Shown: positions 54,394-63,615, counted from the stretch's first letter. The stretch: 64,000 bases of DNA from Fen-1258 sp041658245 (GCA_041658245.1 JBBAAM010000004.1:50823-114822), one strand, 5' to 3'. Notes: generated by a model from the letters alone, not told the origin. Translations and numbers: made by a program.

Positions 54394-55484
54394 TAATATT
54401 CTCTCCCCTTCCACAAAACTTTTCGATTCGGCAGAACCGCAAAAGGAAGCAGCACAACGTATAGAATAAAATAGATTTCAAAAATGATAAAATATTTTAA
54501 AGTCGTTGTAAGTTTTAATTCATTTAAAACGAAAAAGAGAAACAGAAAATCAATAATCAATTTGAAGAAGAAAAGTGATAACGCAGCCGGAGTAAAAAAG
54601 AATGGAAGCAAAAGAATTGCCAGATGTGCAACCCAACCACTTCCCATAATAAAGAAACCCCGTAAAGGAGCCTTTAAACCACCTACCGCCCATCGCTTTT
54701 TTTGTCGGTACAAACTTTTAATATCACTGCATGGAAGTGTAGTAACCAAACCCTTGATATCAAGCGGATAAATAATTCTGTACTTTTTAAGTTTATGAAT
54801 TGCAAACAATAAATTGAAGTCTTCTGTTACACTGAAAGGTAAATTTTCGTATCCACCTATTTCATCATACGCTGATTTTCGAAAAGACATATTATTCCCG
54901 ATACAGCTTGTAGGTTTATTAAAATTAATTGTTGCGGAAGCTACGGATAAAAGATAAACAAAATCAAGATGCTGCATACCGGCAAACTGAGTGTGGGCAT
55001 TTTGTACCGTGAATCCATTAACAATTGCAACATCATCGCTATAATAAGAAGCTAATGATTTAGCCCAAGTTGGAGAAACAATACAATCTGCATCAGTCGT
55101 TAAAATAATTTCACCTTTGGCTTGTTCAATTGCAATGGCTAATGCATTTGTTTTCCCTTTAAGGTGACCAATTTCTTTTTTGGTAACAATTTTTTTGAAT
55201 TTCGATTTACCACTAATAAATGAACTAATAATCTCACCTGTTTTGTCAGTTGATTTATCATCAACAAGAATAATTTCAAGTTTACCTTCCGGATATTCCA
55301 GGTTATTTAATGCTTCCAGACAAGCGGAAATATTTTTTTCTTCATTCCTCGCAGCTACAATAACTGTAGCGGTAGGAAGGTCGTTAAAAGATTTTTTCGG
55401 AAATTTTTTCTGCAAACCGAGTATAAACCATACGGTCTGTAAAAAATAAACGCACATTGCTAAAAGGAAAATTAACTCAAACAT
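54393..55484 (-). CDS. Processive GT2 glycosyltransferase
   Basis: 363 residues: one N-terminal helix (LIFLLAMCVYFLQTVWF), a catalytic GT2 domain with ATVIVAARNEEKNIS, LVDDKSTDKT, TTDADC (DxD) and QKKRW (QxxRW), and two to three C-terminal transmembrane helices. This is the layout of PgaC/IcaA- or hyaluronan-synthase-like enzymes that polymerise and extrude a polysaccharide. It is followed by the radical SAM gene and preceded by the deacetylase, with 13 bases of overlap. Confidence 0.88.
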   Translation of the reverse strand: MFELIFLLAMCVYFLQTVWFILGLQKKFPKKSFNDLPTATVIVAARNEEKNISACLEALNNLEYPEGKLEIILVDDKSTDKTGEIISSFISGKSKFKKIVTKKEIGHLKGKTNALAIAIEQAKGEIILTTDADCIVSPTWAKSLASYYSDDVAIVNGFTVQNAHTQFAGMQHLDFVYLLSVASATINFNKPTSCIGNNMSFRKSAYDEIGGYENLPFSVTEDFNLLFAIHKLKKYRIIYPLDIKGLVTTLPCSDIKSLYRQKKRWAVGGLKAPLRGFFIMGSGWVAHLAILLLPFFFTPAALSLFFFKLIIDFLFLFFVLNELKLTTTLKYFIIFEIYFILYVVLLPFAVLPNRKVLWKGREY

Positions 55485-56107
55485 TCTTCAGGTGTTCCAA
55501 ATTGAAAATTTTTATTTCGGGCTTCATCCGCTAAATATTTAATCGCATCGCAAATAATTGGAGCCGATTTATTGTTATCATGTAAAACTACAATTGAGTT
55601 TTTTGCAAGATATTTTTTGATTGTAAATTTAACAACTTTTACATCGTTTTTATAATCGTACGTCAACAAAGACCACATTACATTTTTCATATTGAATTCT
55701 TTAAGAGTTCTTCCAAAGTGAAAAGTAAACCGTCCGTAAGGAGGTCTGAAATATTTTGGTTGAATTCCGCACACTTCTTCAATTTTTTGGTTCGTCAACA
55801 TTATTTCTACTACCAAATTTTCCTTAGTTAACTTCGTAATAATTTTATGGTTAAAAGTATGATTGCCAATTAAGTGGTTTTCATTAACAATAGCTTTAAT
55901 TAATTGTGGATAACAGCTAACATTTTTTCCTAAACAAAAAAACAAGGCTTGAATATTTTCATCCTTCAAGGTTTGAAGAATTTTTTCTGTTGATGAAGGA
56001 TTGGGTCCATCATCAAAAGTAACGAGAATTTTGTCTTCTACCGATTTCCAGATAAATTCCGGAAATAATTTTTGTACAAGAGTTGGGGGTTGATACATAA
56101 TTTTCAT
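55472..56107 (-). CDS. Polysaccharide deacetylase (NodB fold)
   Basis: 211 residues from the ATG at 56107, after gagga and overlapping the GT2 stop (ATGA). All NodB motifs are present: VTFDDGPNPS (catalytic Asp and metal Asp), GNHTFNHK (metal His pair), RPPYGRFTF and SIVVLHDNN (catalytic His). There is no signal peptide, so it probably works in the cytosol or through the membrane neighbour on GlcNAc-lipid or polymer. Flanked by two GT2 genes, as in PgaBC-like and Nod factor-like pathways. Confidence 0.9.
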   Translation of the reverse strand: MKIMYQPPTLVQKLFPEFIWKSVEDKILVTFDDGPNPSSTEKILQTLKDENIQALFFCLGKNVSCYPQLIKAIVNENHLIGNHTFNHKIITKLTKENLVVEIMLTNQKIEEVCGIQPKYFRPPYGRFTFHFGRTLKEFNMKNVMWSLLTYDYKNDVKVVKFTIKKYLAKNSIVVLHDNNKSAPIICDAIKYLADEARNKNFQFGTPEECLS

Positions 56108-57234
56108 CTTTTCAAGTTCCTCCCTTTCCACTCAAAATTTCCAAATGCTCCGGCAATTCCGGCAAAAATAATGTATGGGATATGAAGGACTTCCGAAATA
56201 ATAAAGGTAGTATAATTCATATTTTCAAAAAGTAAAGGAATTCCTTTTTTTATAATGAAATACTCAATTAACACTTTAATCAGAAATAACGAGATGAACG
56301 AATAAAGAAAAATCAAGCTCAAAGTGATACCAAAGATCGCTTGGAGAGGCAAACTTAAGAAAAACAAATAGATCATTATCAACTTTAAGATCAACGTTTT
56401 GTCGTTATAAAACAATCCTTTGCTCGCCCATCGTTTTCTTTGCTGAATAAACTTATTGACTGTATCATTCGCTTGCGTTTCCACAACTGCTTGCTCAACA
56501 AAAAGGAATTTGACTTTAAACTTTTTCGTTTTGGCAATCTTTTGCATTAAAAACTCGTCGTCGCCTGAAGCTAAATGTTGATTATCCTCGTACCCATCAA
56601 CAAAATCAAATGCATCTTTTCTGAACGCAATATTTGCTGCATTACAGATGGTTGGTTTTTTAGAACCAATTAATCCCGCACCAACCAACACTAATCCGCT
56701 AAACTCCAACTGCTGTATTTTTTCAAATAGCATATTTGAATTTGCGAACTTGACCGGTCCTGAAATAAAACCGGTGTTTTCAGCAAAACCGGAAATCATC
56801 GTTTCAAGCCATTCTTTCGAATGAACACAATCGGCATCTGTGGTTAAAATAATTTCACCTTGCGATTTTTCAATACCGTATTTGATTCCTCTTTTCTTAG
56901 GCGACAACTTCTGAAAATCATTTGGTACAGAAATGACACGAGTATTTGCAAGCTTTTTTTCTGCATTTAATTTAGCAAACGAATCATCGTTTGAAAAATC
57001 ATCAACAAAAATAATTTCAAAATAATCTCGTGGATATGTTTGCATTTCAAGACTTTTTAGACAATCAACAATTACTTCAGTTTCATTTCTAAAAGGAACG
57101 ATTATTGAAACAAAATATTTTTTATCATTCTTGAAATTGTTTCTTCTCAATCTTTTTAGACCGAAAAGAATTTGGAATAAAAATCCGAAATAGAAGACAG
57201 CCGGAATCAAAAATATTAGTAGTAAAATGTCCAT
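56104..57234 (-). CDS. GT2 glycosyltransferase, second
   Basis: 376 residues. An N-terminal helix is followed by FVSIIVPFRNETEVI, FVDDFSNDD, TTDADC (DxD), GDDEFLMQK and QQRKRWASKG (QxxRW), with three to four C-terminal transmembrane helices. It is similar in plan to the GT2 at 54393 and may have arisen by duplication. It is coupled to the flippase-like gene (TAATG overlap) and the deacetylase. Confidence 0.88.
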   Translation of the reverse strand: MDILLLIFLIPAVFYFGFLFQILFGLKRLRRNNFKNDKKYFVSIIVPFRNETEVIVDCLKSLEMQTYPRDYFEIIFVDDFSNDDSFAKLNAEKKLANTRVISVPNDFQKLSPKKRGIKYGIEKSQGEIILTTDADCVHSKEWLETMISGFAENTGFISGPVKFANSNMLFEKIQQLEFSGLVLVGAGLIGSKKPTICNAANIAFRKDAFDFVDGYEDNQHLASGDDEFLMQKIAKTKKFKVKFLFVEQAVVETQANDTVNKFIQQRKRWASKGLFYNDKTLILKLIMIYLFFLSLPLQAIFGITLSLIFLYSFISLFLIKVLIEYFIIKKGIPLLFENMNYTTFIISEVLHIPYIIFAGIAGAFGNFEWKGRNLKR

Positions 57235-58223
57235 TACTTTTTCGAACTTATTAAAATGATCAGACCCAAGACCGAGGGAACCAAAATATTAAAAAGAAAA
57301 ATAGAGAATGCGGAAAGGAATCCCACTTCTGCCGGTAAACCAATTGCGGTGATGAAAAATATTGATGCGCTTTCTCTAATTCCCAAATCACCGAACGATA
57401 TTGATGGAATAAAAGATTTTACAAAGAGTGTTAATATTCCGGAAAGTAGGAAGGCAAATTCTAAAGGTTTATTGGAAAATGTGGTAGTAAGCACTCCATA
57501 TTGCAAAGCAATTACAGCATACAAACAGATGGAATAAGATAGCTGCACAAAAACGATTTTGGGATTCGTCCTTTTTAGCACCTGTAAATGGAAAAACAAC
57601 TTATTTAAGAAACGTAATTTTTCCATCTGTTTATATAAATATGCGGCTGCAGTTTTTTGAATGATGAGATAAATGAAAAGACCAAGAAGAATGATCAGAA
57701 GGAGTGAAAAGAAATAAATTAAGTTCGGTGAAAGGGAGGAAGTGAAAGATAAAAACCACATCGTGGAAAATAATCCGGCGAATACCAAAACAAACATATT
57801 TGCCAATTTGTCAACAACACATGCTGAGATTACTTCACTCGCCGGGTACTCTGTTATTAAAAAGCTTCTTCCGAAATATTCCCCCAGCCTTCCCGGCGTA
57901 AAAGATCCGGTTGCAACACCTACAAAGAAAGAAGAAAACAATTTTTTATTTGACAACTCACCTATCATTTCACCAAAAACTGCTTTCCATTTATTGAGTT
58001 GCAAATAAAGGTTAAGACATGTTAGAAAGCAGACGAATCCCATAACATGGATATTCTGAAAAGTAAATATCTTGCTATAATTAAAGGACTGAAACTTTTG
58101 AAAAAGGTAGATCATAATTGCACCGGCAACTACGATCTTTCCAAATAAAAACAGTTTCTCTTTTCTTGAAAGGGATAAAGTCATTTTGTGAATCAACTTT
58201 CTATTTATTACACTCATCTTCAT
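57234..58223 (-). CDS. Lysylphosphatidylglycerol synthase-type membrane protein (UPF0104/flippase-like)
   Basis: 329 residues with seven to nine transmembrane helices: FCFLTCLNLYLQLNKWKAVF, GVATGSFTPGRLGEYFGRSF and FKSFIPSISFGDLGIRESA. These segments define the LPG_synthase_TM/AglD-like family that is thought to flip or transfer lipids and glycolipids. It is the first gene of the GT2-deacetylase-GT2-radical SAM unit and probably handles its lipid carrier or product. Confidence 0.82.
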   Translation of the reverse strand: MKMSVINRKLIHKMTLSLSRKEKLFLFGKIVVAGAIMIYLFQKFQSFNYSKIFTFQNIHVMGFVCFLTCLNLYLQLNKWKAVFGEMIGELSNKKLFSSFFVGVATGSFTPGRLGEYFGRSFLITEYPASEVISACVVDKLANMFVLVFAGLFSTMWFLSFTSSLSPNLIYFFSLLLIILLGLFIYLIIQKTAAAYLYKQMEKLRFLNKLFFHLQVLKRTNPKIVFVQLSYSICLYAVIALQYGVLTTTFSNKPLEFAFLLSGILTLFVKSFIPSISFGDLGIRESASIFFITAIGLPAEVGFLSAFSIFLFNILVPSVLGLIILISSKK

Positions 58224-58466
58224 TCAAGTGGATTTGTTATTTTAATATTGTCAAGTAAATCCTTGATTTTTTTATCAAGATATTTGAAGCACTTGACGCA
58301 AGTACACCAACCATTATCCGTCAAATATCAACCATTCGGTTCGCCGCACAATAAGATTACCATCTATTCCTTTTTTAACACTACAATTTAAGATATTCAT
58401 TTTACATTTAAAATTTTGCCGTAATTCTTTATCTTGTATCAACTATTTTTAACAATTAGGTAGAAG

Positions 58467-60092
58467 ATGTTTATAAATTTCTCAGATATTCCTGGACATG
58501 ACAATCTTTTCTTGGACTATGTCAATGAATTTTCCAATGTAAAAGATTTTTATTCCATTGATTTTAGGAATAAAGATTCTTATGCTGACCATTTCCGGGC
58601 TGTAACTAAAGAGCAGAATCCCCTTCTCTATAAACTTCCTGAATTAATATTAGAACAATATACTTCTTTTCAACCTTCTTCAAAGACTCAAAAAAACATT
58701 GCTTTGTTGAAAGAGCCGAAAACTCTTACAATATTTACCGGTCAGCAATTGGGCATTTTAGGCGGACCTCTATATACAATATACAAAACGATCACTGCAA
58801 TAAAACTTGCTCAATACCTAAATGAACGGTTCGATGAGTTTAATTTCGTTCCCATTTTTTGGCTTGAAGGTGACGACCACGATTTTGACGAAGTAAATTC
58901 CGTTTCCATCATAAATGAAGAAAATAATTTAGTAACGCTTACTTACGAAGATTCATTGCCTGAAGGGGAATACCGCGGAAGTGTTGGTGAACTTACTTTT
59001 ACCGAAGCAATAAACACTTTTTTTGATGGATTTCAGAATAGTCTGCGCAAAACAGAATTTACTGAAGCGATAATTTCAGAACTTAGAGAAATCTATCAAG
59101 AAGGGAAATCTTTTCAACAATCCTTCCGTCAATTGATCTTCAATTATTTTGACCAATACGGATTAATTATTTTTGATCCGCAACAAAAAGAAATAAAAAA
59201 ACTCCTTAAACCAATTTTTCAGGAAGAGTTGCTCAATTACCGGCAGCACTCAGAAAAATTAATTCTCCGCAGCGCTGCATTGGAAGAGACTTATCACGCA
59301 CAAGTAAAAGTCCGCCCGATCAATTTATTTATGAATTATGAAAAAGGGCGTTACGCAATTGAACCGGTTGATGAATATTTCCGGCTTAAACATAAGCGGG
59401 TAAAATTTACTCAAGAAGAATTGCTGCAATTCATTTCCGATTCTCCCGAGTTGTTTTCTCCAAATGTTATTCTTCGTCCTATTTGTCAGGACTATCTCTT
59501 TCAAACCGCATTTTATGTTGGCGGACCGAGTGAAGTTAGCTATTTTTCTCAAGTCCTTCCTTTGTATGAAGAATTTCAAATACCGGCTCCAATTATTTAT
59601 CCCCGCTCTGCCGCGACAATAATCGAAAAAGGAGTTCAGACAGTTTTTGAAAAGTATCAACTCAATCTTCTTGATTTTTTCTTGAATGCAGATAAGATAG
59701 CCGAAAAAGTGATCAACAATTTATCTGAGTATGATACCGAAGCTGATTTTGCTCAAACTCAAAAAGAGCTAGAGAAAGCAATAGACGGGCTGAAAGAAAA
59801 ACTTACCATTCTCGATAAAACGATTGGAGATGCAGCCGACAGATATAAACTTAAAATGATTAATACTCTAAATGAATTTAAAGGGAAAGCGAACGAAGCG
59901 CAGAAACGGAAATATGAAACCGCACTCCGGCAGACGACAAAAACTTCTCTCGCTGTTTTTCCAAATGCAAACTTACAGGAACGAGAGCTTAACTATTTTT
60001 ACTTCGCCAATAAATACGGAAAAGATTTTATCAAACTCCTCTTTGAAGAATTAGCGATCAATAAATTCGAACACCAGGTGATAAACTTGTAA
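58467..60092 (+). CDS. bshC: Bacillithiol biosynthesis cysteine-adding enzyme
   Basis: 541 residues. The family segment IFTGQQLGILGGPLYTIYKT opens the Rossmann-like core; WLEGDDHDFDEVN and YVGGPSEVSYFSQVLPLY follow, with a coiled coil near 415-495. BshC joins cysteine to GlcN-malate, the last step of bacillithiol synthesis. The bshA and bshB genes are not in the window. The upstream 243-bp region on both strands shows no clear promoter. Confidence 0.93.
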   Translation: MFINFSDIPGHDNLFLDYVNEFSNVKDFYSIDFRNKDSYADHFRAVTKEQNPLLYKLPELILEQYTSFQPSSKTQKNIALLKEPKTLTIFTGQQLGILGGPLYTIYKTITAIKLAQYLNERFDEFNFVPIFWLEGDDHDFDEVNSVSIINEENNLVTLTYEDSLPEGEYRGSVGELTFTEAINTFFDGFQNSLRKTEFTEAIISELREIYQEGKSFQQSFRQLIFNYFDQYGLIIFDPQQKEIKKLLKPIFQEELLNYRQHSEKLILRSAALEETYHAQVKVRPINLFMNYEKGRYAIEPVDEYFRLKHKRVKFTQEELLQFISDSPELFSPNVILRPICQDYLFQTAFYVGGPSEVSYFSQVLPLYEEFQIPAPIIYPRSAATIIEKGVQTVFEKYQLNLLDFFLNADKIAEKVINNLSEYDTEADFAQTQKELEKAIDGLKEKLTILDKTIGDAADRYKLKMINTLNEFKGKANEAQKRKYETALRQTTKTSLAVFPNANLQERELNYFYFANKYGKDFIKLLFEELAINKFEHQVINL

Positions 60093-60172
60093 GTTCAAAA
60101 AGAAGGCACGAAGAAAATATATTGCTGTTCCCATTTCGGGGAATTAACACCAATATTTAATTGAGGTAAAAG

Positions 60173-60721
60173 ATGGGCGCAAACGAAATATTACCAACAG
60201 AACGAATTGAAAATAAGATACTCTTAATCCGTGGACAAAAAGTAATGCTTGACCGTGATCTTGCGGAGTTGTATGGAGTTCCGACAAAAGTTCTTAACCA
60301 AGCAGTTAAACGTAATAACGAGAGGTTTCCAACTGACTTTATGTTTGTTCTTACGAAATCCGAAAAAGATGAACTGGTAACAAATTGTGACCGGTTCAAT
60401 TCTCTAAAACATTCCACGGTTTTACCCTACGCATTTACAGAATATGGAGCATTAATGCTGGCATCTGTTCTTAATTCTCCAAGAGCGATTGAAGCGGGAA
60501 TCTATGTTGTGCGTGCATTTGTCCATTTGAAAGAAATACTTTTGACTCACAAAGAGTTGGCACAAAAATTAAAAGAGTTGGAATATAAAATTGAAACGCA
60601 CGATGAACAAATAACGGCAATCTTCGAAGCGATAAATCAATTGTTATCCCCTCCTCCGGCGCCAAAAAGAAAGATCGGTTTTGAGATAAAAGAGAAGGGG
60701 GTTAAATATGCGGCTAAGTAA
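60173..60721 (+). CDS. ORF6N domain-containing protein
   Basis: 182 residues. The N-terminal ORF6N domain reads IENKILLIRGQKVMLDRDLA, KVLNQAVKRNNERFPTDFMF and LPYAFTEYGALMLASVL, with an approximately 60-residue helical tail. Such domains derive from phage antirepressors and also occur as chromosomal DNA-binding proteins. The start has a gaggt site. No phage genes are nearby, so it is likely a domesticated or stray mobile gene. Confidence 0.85.
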   Translation: MGANEILPTERIENKILLIRGQKVMLDRDLAELYGVPTKVLNQAVKRNNERFPTDFMFVLTKSEKDELVTNCDRFNSLKHSTVLPYAFTEYGALMLASVLNSPRAIEAGIYVVRAFVHLKEILLTHKELAQKLKELEYKIETHDEQITAIFEAINQLLSPPPAPKRKIGFEIKEKGVKYAAK

Positions 60722-60989
60722 CGGACGACTTGCACAAATCAACACGAATTGAAATTTAATTAGTGAAAATTTGTGTGATACATGTATAAGATTTATGAAA
60801 AGTTAGTTTATAAAATTATTTAAACTTTACGACAAGATTACAAATCGAAAAACTATTTAGGTGTAAATTATATACGTGAAGGGATATGGAAGGAAGTTAA
60901 GGTTGATTGAATGAAGAATGATCCGGTTACTTCAAATGGTTTTGAAAAACCGTATCATTTTATGTAAATTGAATTATCAAAAAGAGAAA
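60722..60989. other. 268-bp gap, no feature seen
   Basis: No gene, hairpin or repeat of note is evident between the ORF6N gene and the small antitoxin-like gene, apart from general AT-richness. The promoter of the latter presumably lies here. Confidence 0.4.
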
Positions 60990-61223
60990 ATGAGAAAAAA
61001 AACAATGCAATCTATTCAAACCATCATAGAACCGAACGGACACATAAGGTTTCCGGGGAACTTGCGTATTAGTAAACCGACAAAAGCAATTATAACTTTT
61101 CTCGAAGAAGAAAGTAAGTTACGGTTTACGGAATTGGTTAGTGAGAAATCATTAGCAGAAGATTGGAACAAACCGGAAGAGGATGAAGCATGGGCGCATT
61201 TACAAGCGGCATTGTATTTTTAA
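60990..61223 (+). CDS. Orphan antitoxin-like small protein
   Basis: 77 residues from the ATG at 60990 (an internal ATG at 61005 is also possible). It begins QTIIEPNGHIRFPGNLRISK and ends LVSEKSLAEDWNKPEEDEAW. The last motif, an acidic Trp-rich LAEDWxxPEED tail, is common at the C-termini of type II antitoxins that pair with MazF/PemK-like toxins. No toxin follows: 276 bp of hairpins and then the convergent aroA. It is either a relic or a regulator. Confidence 0.65.
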   Translation: MRKKTMQSIQTIIEPNGHIRFPGNLRISKPTKAIITFLEEESKLRFTELVSEKSLAEDWNKPEEDEAWAHLQAALYF

Positions 61224-61267
61224 TTCCCTTTCCATTCTCAGATTTATCACATTTTAATATTTTTATT

Positions 61268-61413
61268 CATCCTCTACAAGGATGTTTGATATGTGCTTCA
61301 TCAGTTTTACAATAATAAAACATCTACGATGTTTCTTATACAATGACCTCGTAGAGGTCAAATTATTGTAATAACAAAAATCCCCAAAACCACAATAATC
61401 CTCGTAGAGGATT
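61268..61413. repeat. REP-like cluster of hairpins with a GTA/TAC centre
   Basis: Three perfect small palindromes: aaacatc-tac-gatgttt (61318-61334), tgacctc-gta-gaggtca (61344-61360) and aatcctc-gta-gaggatt (61397-61413), plus a weaker catcc/ggatg at 61268-61284. Each has the same central triplet on one strand or the other, in a gap between converging genes. They resemble repetitive extragenic palindromes and could also end transcripts. Confidence 0.75.
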
Positions 61414-61499
61414 TATAAATGACTTTAACATTAAGCCCGAATGAATGGAACAAATCTCTTTACGTTATTTACTGAACTTCCCAACTCTTTTGTTTTAGC

Positions 61500-62780
61500 T
61501 TAATGTATTAGGCTTTTTACCTGCTCTAAGAATTGCGGATTGGAAATTTTAACACAATCAAAATTGGAGATGCTTCCACCATTCTTTAAGAACATTGAGA
61601 GGATGGCAAAAGCCATTGCAATTCGATGATCGTAAAAACTTTCGAACATTGGATTTTCATTTTGTATTGTTCCGCTAACTGAAAAACCATCGGGAAATTC
61701 CTCAACACGCAAGCCAAGCATTTTGTAATTTTGAACTAAAGCAGAAATTCTATCCGATTCTTTTACTCGTAATTCAGAAGCATTTCTAATTTCGAACTTC
61801 CCTATTCCTAAAATGGACGCGACAGACAAAATTGGTATTTCATCAATAATATTAGGAATAATCTCTTTAGGAATTTCTATTGAATGGAGTTCACTGCTTC
61901 GAACAATTAAATCGCCGTACAGTTCATTGTTTGATTTTTGTTGGTTACCAATTTCAATTTCACTTCCCATTTCCTTTAATACTTTTAAAATTCCGGTACG
62001 GGTATCATTTAAGGAAACATGACGAAGAATCACTTCCGAGTTCTTTGCAAGCAAAGTTAAAACCATGAAAAAAGCCGCAGAAGAAATATCAGACGGAACA
62101 AAATAATTTTGAGCGGAAGGATAATTCTTTCTTGAAGAATAAATAAACCTCTTCCCTTCCTTTTCTTCAACACGTAAACCAAGCATAACTTCCGTGTGGT
62201 TACGGGTTTGCTCTGATTCTATCACGCAAATTTCTTCTTCCAAATGAAGTCCGGCAAGAAGCAGAGAACTTTTTACCTGCGCACTTGCAACGGGCATTTC
62301 ATAAATAATTGGAGAAAATTTTTCCGCAGGATGAATTGTTAAAGGCAGCGTTTGTTTTGATGAAGTTGAAAACTTTGCGCCCATTAAAGAGAGAGGTTCG
62401 ATCACCCGTTTCATCGGTCGTTGTGAAAGCGATTCGTCCCCTATCATTGTTGATCCAAACGGTTGTGCAGAAAGAAATCCCGCAAGTAACCTAGCTGTCG
62501 TACCGGAATTTCCTGCATATAAATTATTTACCGGAGCTTTGAAATTCTTAAATCCCTTTCCTTCAATAATCAGTTTTTCATTTTCCCACTTACTTGTAAC
62601 ACCAAGTTCAGCAAAGCATTTTAATGTTGACCGGACATCTTCACCGTTTGACAAGTTTTCAATTTCGGAAATTCCTTTTGCCATACAAGAAAAGATAACT
62701 GCGCGGTGAGAAATGGATTTATCGCCCGGAAGAGCAAGTTCCCCTTTTACGGATTCTATTTTGTTAAACTTTTGAGTCAT
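61500..62780 (-). CDS. aroA: 3-phosphoshikimate 1-carboxyvinyltransferase (EPSP synthase)
   Basis: 426 residues. Signatures: LPGDKSISHRAVIFSCMAKG, YAGNSGTTARLLAGFLSAQ, GDESLSQRPMKR, SDISSAAFFMVL, IDEIPILSVAS, RVKESDRISALV and DHRIAMAFAILS. It makes EPSP from shikimate-3-phosphate and PEP for aromatic amino acids. The LAGFLSAQP region has Ala where glyphosate-resistant class II enzymes differ, so no resistance claim is made. It abuts the trmH-like gene. Confidence 0.96.
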   Translation of the reverse strand: MTQKFNKIESVKGELALPGDKSISHRAVIFSCMAKGISEIENLSNGEDVRSTLKCFAELGVTSKWENEKLIIEGKGFKNFKAPVNNLYAGNSGTTARLLAGFLSAQPFGSTMIGDESLSQRPMKRVIEPLSLMGAKFSTSSKQTLPLTIHPAEKFSPIIYEMPVASAQVKSSLLLAGLHLEEEICVIESEQTRNHTEVMLGLRVEEKEGKRFIYSSRKNYPSAQNYFVPSDISSAAFFMVLTLLAKNSEVILRHVSLNDTRTGILKVLKEMGSEIEIGNQQKSNNELYGDLIVRSSELHSIEIPKEIIPNIIDEIPILSVASILGIGKFEIRNASELRVKESDRISALVQNYKMLGLRVEEFPDGFSVSGTIQNENPMFESFYDHRIAMAFAILSMFLKNGGSISNFDCVKISNPQFLEQVKSLIH

Positions 62781-63370
62781 TATTTTTTAGTTAACCATTC
62801 TTCTATTCTTCGTTCAATTAATTCCGGATTTTCTTTCTGGTCATACAAACCTTTCAGCATCCTTTGCCTCATTGCTTCGTATAAAGTAACGGCAGCGGCA
62901 ACAGAGATATTCAGACTTTGAACCATTCCTTGCATCGGAATGTAAAAAATATTATCGGCAAGGTTTTCGGCTTCATCGGAAATTCCGCGATGTTCATTTC
63001 CAAAAACGAGCGCAACTTTTTTTGTCAGATCAAGATCATAGAGATTGAGAGAATTTCCCTTTAATGATGAAGCAAGAATTGTAAATCCTTCTTCGCGCAA
63101 AGTTTGATAACATTTTTTTACGTCCGTAAATTTTTCTTTTTCAACCCACTTAAAAGCTGAGGCGGAAGATTTACTTCCGATCTTCGGATATTTTTCAATG
63201 TTGTAAATAAGAGAGACTTTGGGAATTCCAACCGCATCGCATGAACGGAAAACGGCGCTAACGTTATGTGGATCGTGGACATTTTCGAGAACAAGACGAA
63301 GTGAATCCTGCCGTGCAGAAGCAACGGCAATGATCTTTTCTTTCCGTCGTTCTGTAATTTGTTTTCTCAA
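62780..63370 (-). CDS. TrmH-family tRNA/rRNA 2'-O-methyltransferase
   Basis: 196 residues with SPOUT motifs: ENVHDPHNVSAVFRSCDAVG (motif 1), VALVFGNEHRGISDEA (motif 2) and MQGMVQSLNISVAAAVTLYE (motif 3). It most resembles tRNA Gm18 TrmH-like enzymes. The start is a TTG that overlaps the upstream stop (TTGA), and a GC-rich repeat just upstream provides aggcagg as a possible ribosome site. The original start may have been changed by that repeat. Confidence 0.88.
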   Translation of the reverse strand: MRKQITERRKEKIIAVASARQDSLRLVLENVHDPHNVSAVFRSCDAVGIPKVSLIYNIEKYPKIGSKSSASAFKWVEKEKFTDVKKCYQTLREEGFTILASSLKGNSLNLYDLDLTKKVALVFGNEHRGISDEAENLADNIFYIPMQGMVQSLNISVAAAVTLYEAMRQRMLKGLYDQKENPELIERRIEEWLTKK

Positions 63371-63615
63371 CTTTTGCCTGCCTTGCCGGCAGGCAGGTGG
63401 AAGATTAATTTATAAATTGACTGACATGCGCTTCTACCTGCTTTGTCAACTAATATTCTGTGGTTTTCATCTAACTTTAAATAATATCTGGCTAACGAAA
63501 CAATTTTATCTACCGCTTCATTTTCTTCCGGAGCCCAGGTTTCGCATCCGCTAATTGATGGAATAGCGGCAGAATAACCATCGAGAGCTTTTGAAATTAT
63601 TATATCTAAAACCAT
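63367..63615 (-). CDS. HicB-like (DUF1902-type) small protein with repeat-derived tail
   Basis: 82 residues. DGYSAAIPSISGCETWAPEE followed by EAVDKIVSLARYYL is the HicB-like partial RNase H fold, as in HicB antitoxins and stand-alone relatives. The tail KLIFHLPAGKAGKS is encoded by the GC-rich palindrome at 63376-63397, so the original C-terminus has probably been replaced. No HicA toxin is visible. Overlap with the trmH-like start is 4 bases. Confidence 0.7.
   Translation of the reverse strand: MVLDIIISKALDGYSAAIPSISGCETWAPEENEAVDKIVSLARYYLKLDENHRILVDKAGRSACQSIYKLIFHLPAGKAGKS
63376..63397. repeat. GC-rich palindromic repeat at a gene boundary
   Basis: gcctgccttgccggcaggcagg contains cctgcc/ggcagg arms and is GC-rich in an AT-rich setting. 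Related to the palindrome at 3809-3829. It encodes the C-terminal LPAGKAG of the HicB-like protein and lies just before the trmH-like start. Confidence 0.7.

Noticed and set aside
60173..61223. Prophage remnant
   Set aside because: One ORF6N protein and one antitoxin-like protein without structural, integrase or packaging genes are not enough.
61500..62780. Glyphosate-resistant class of EPSP synthase
   Set aside because: The motif region does not allow a confident class assignment by eye.
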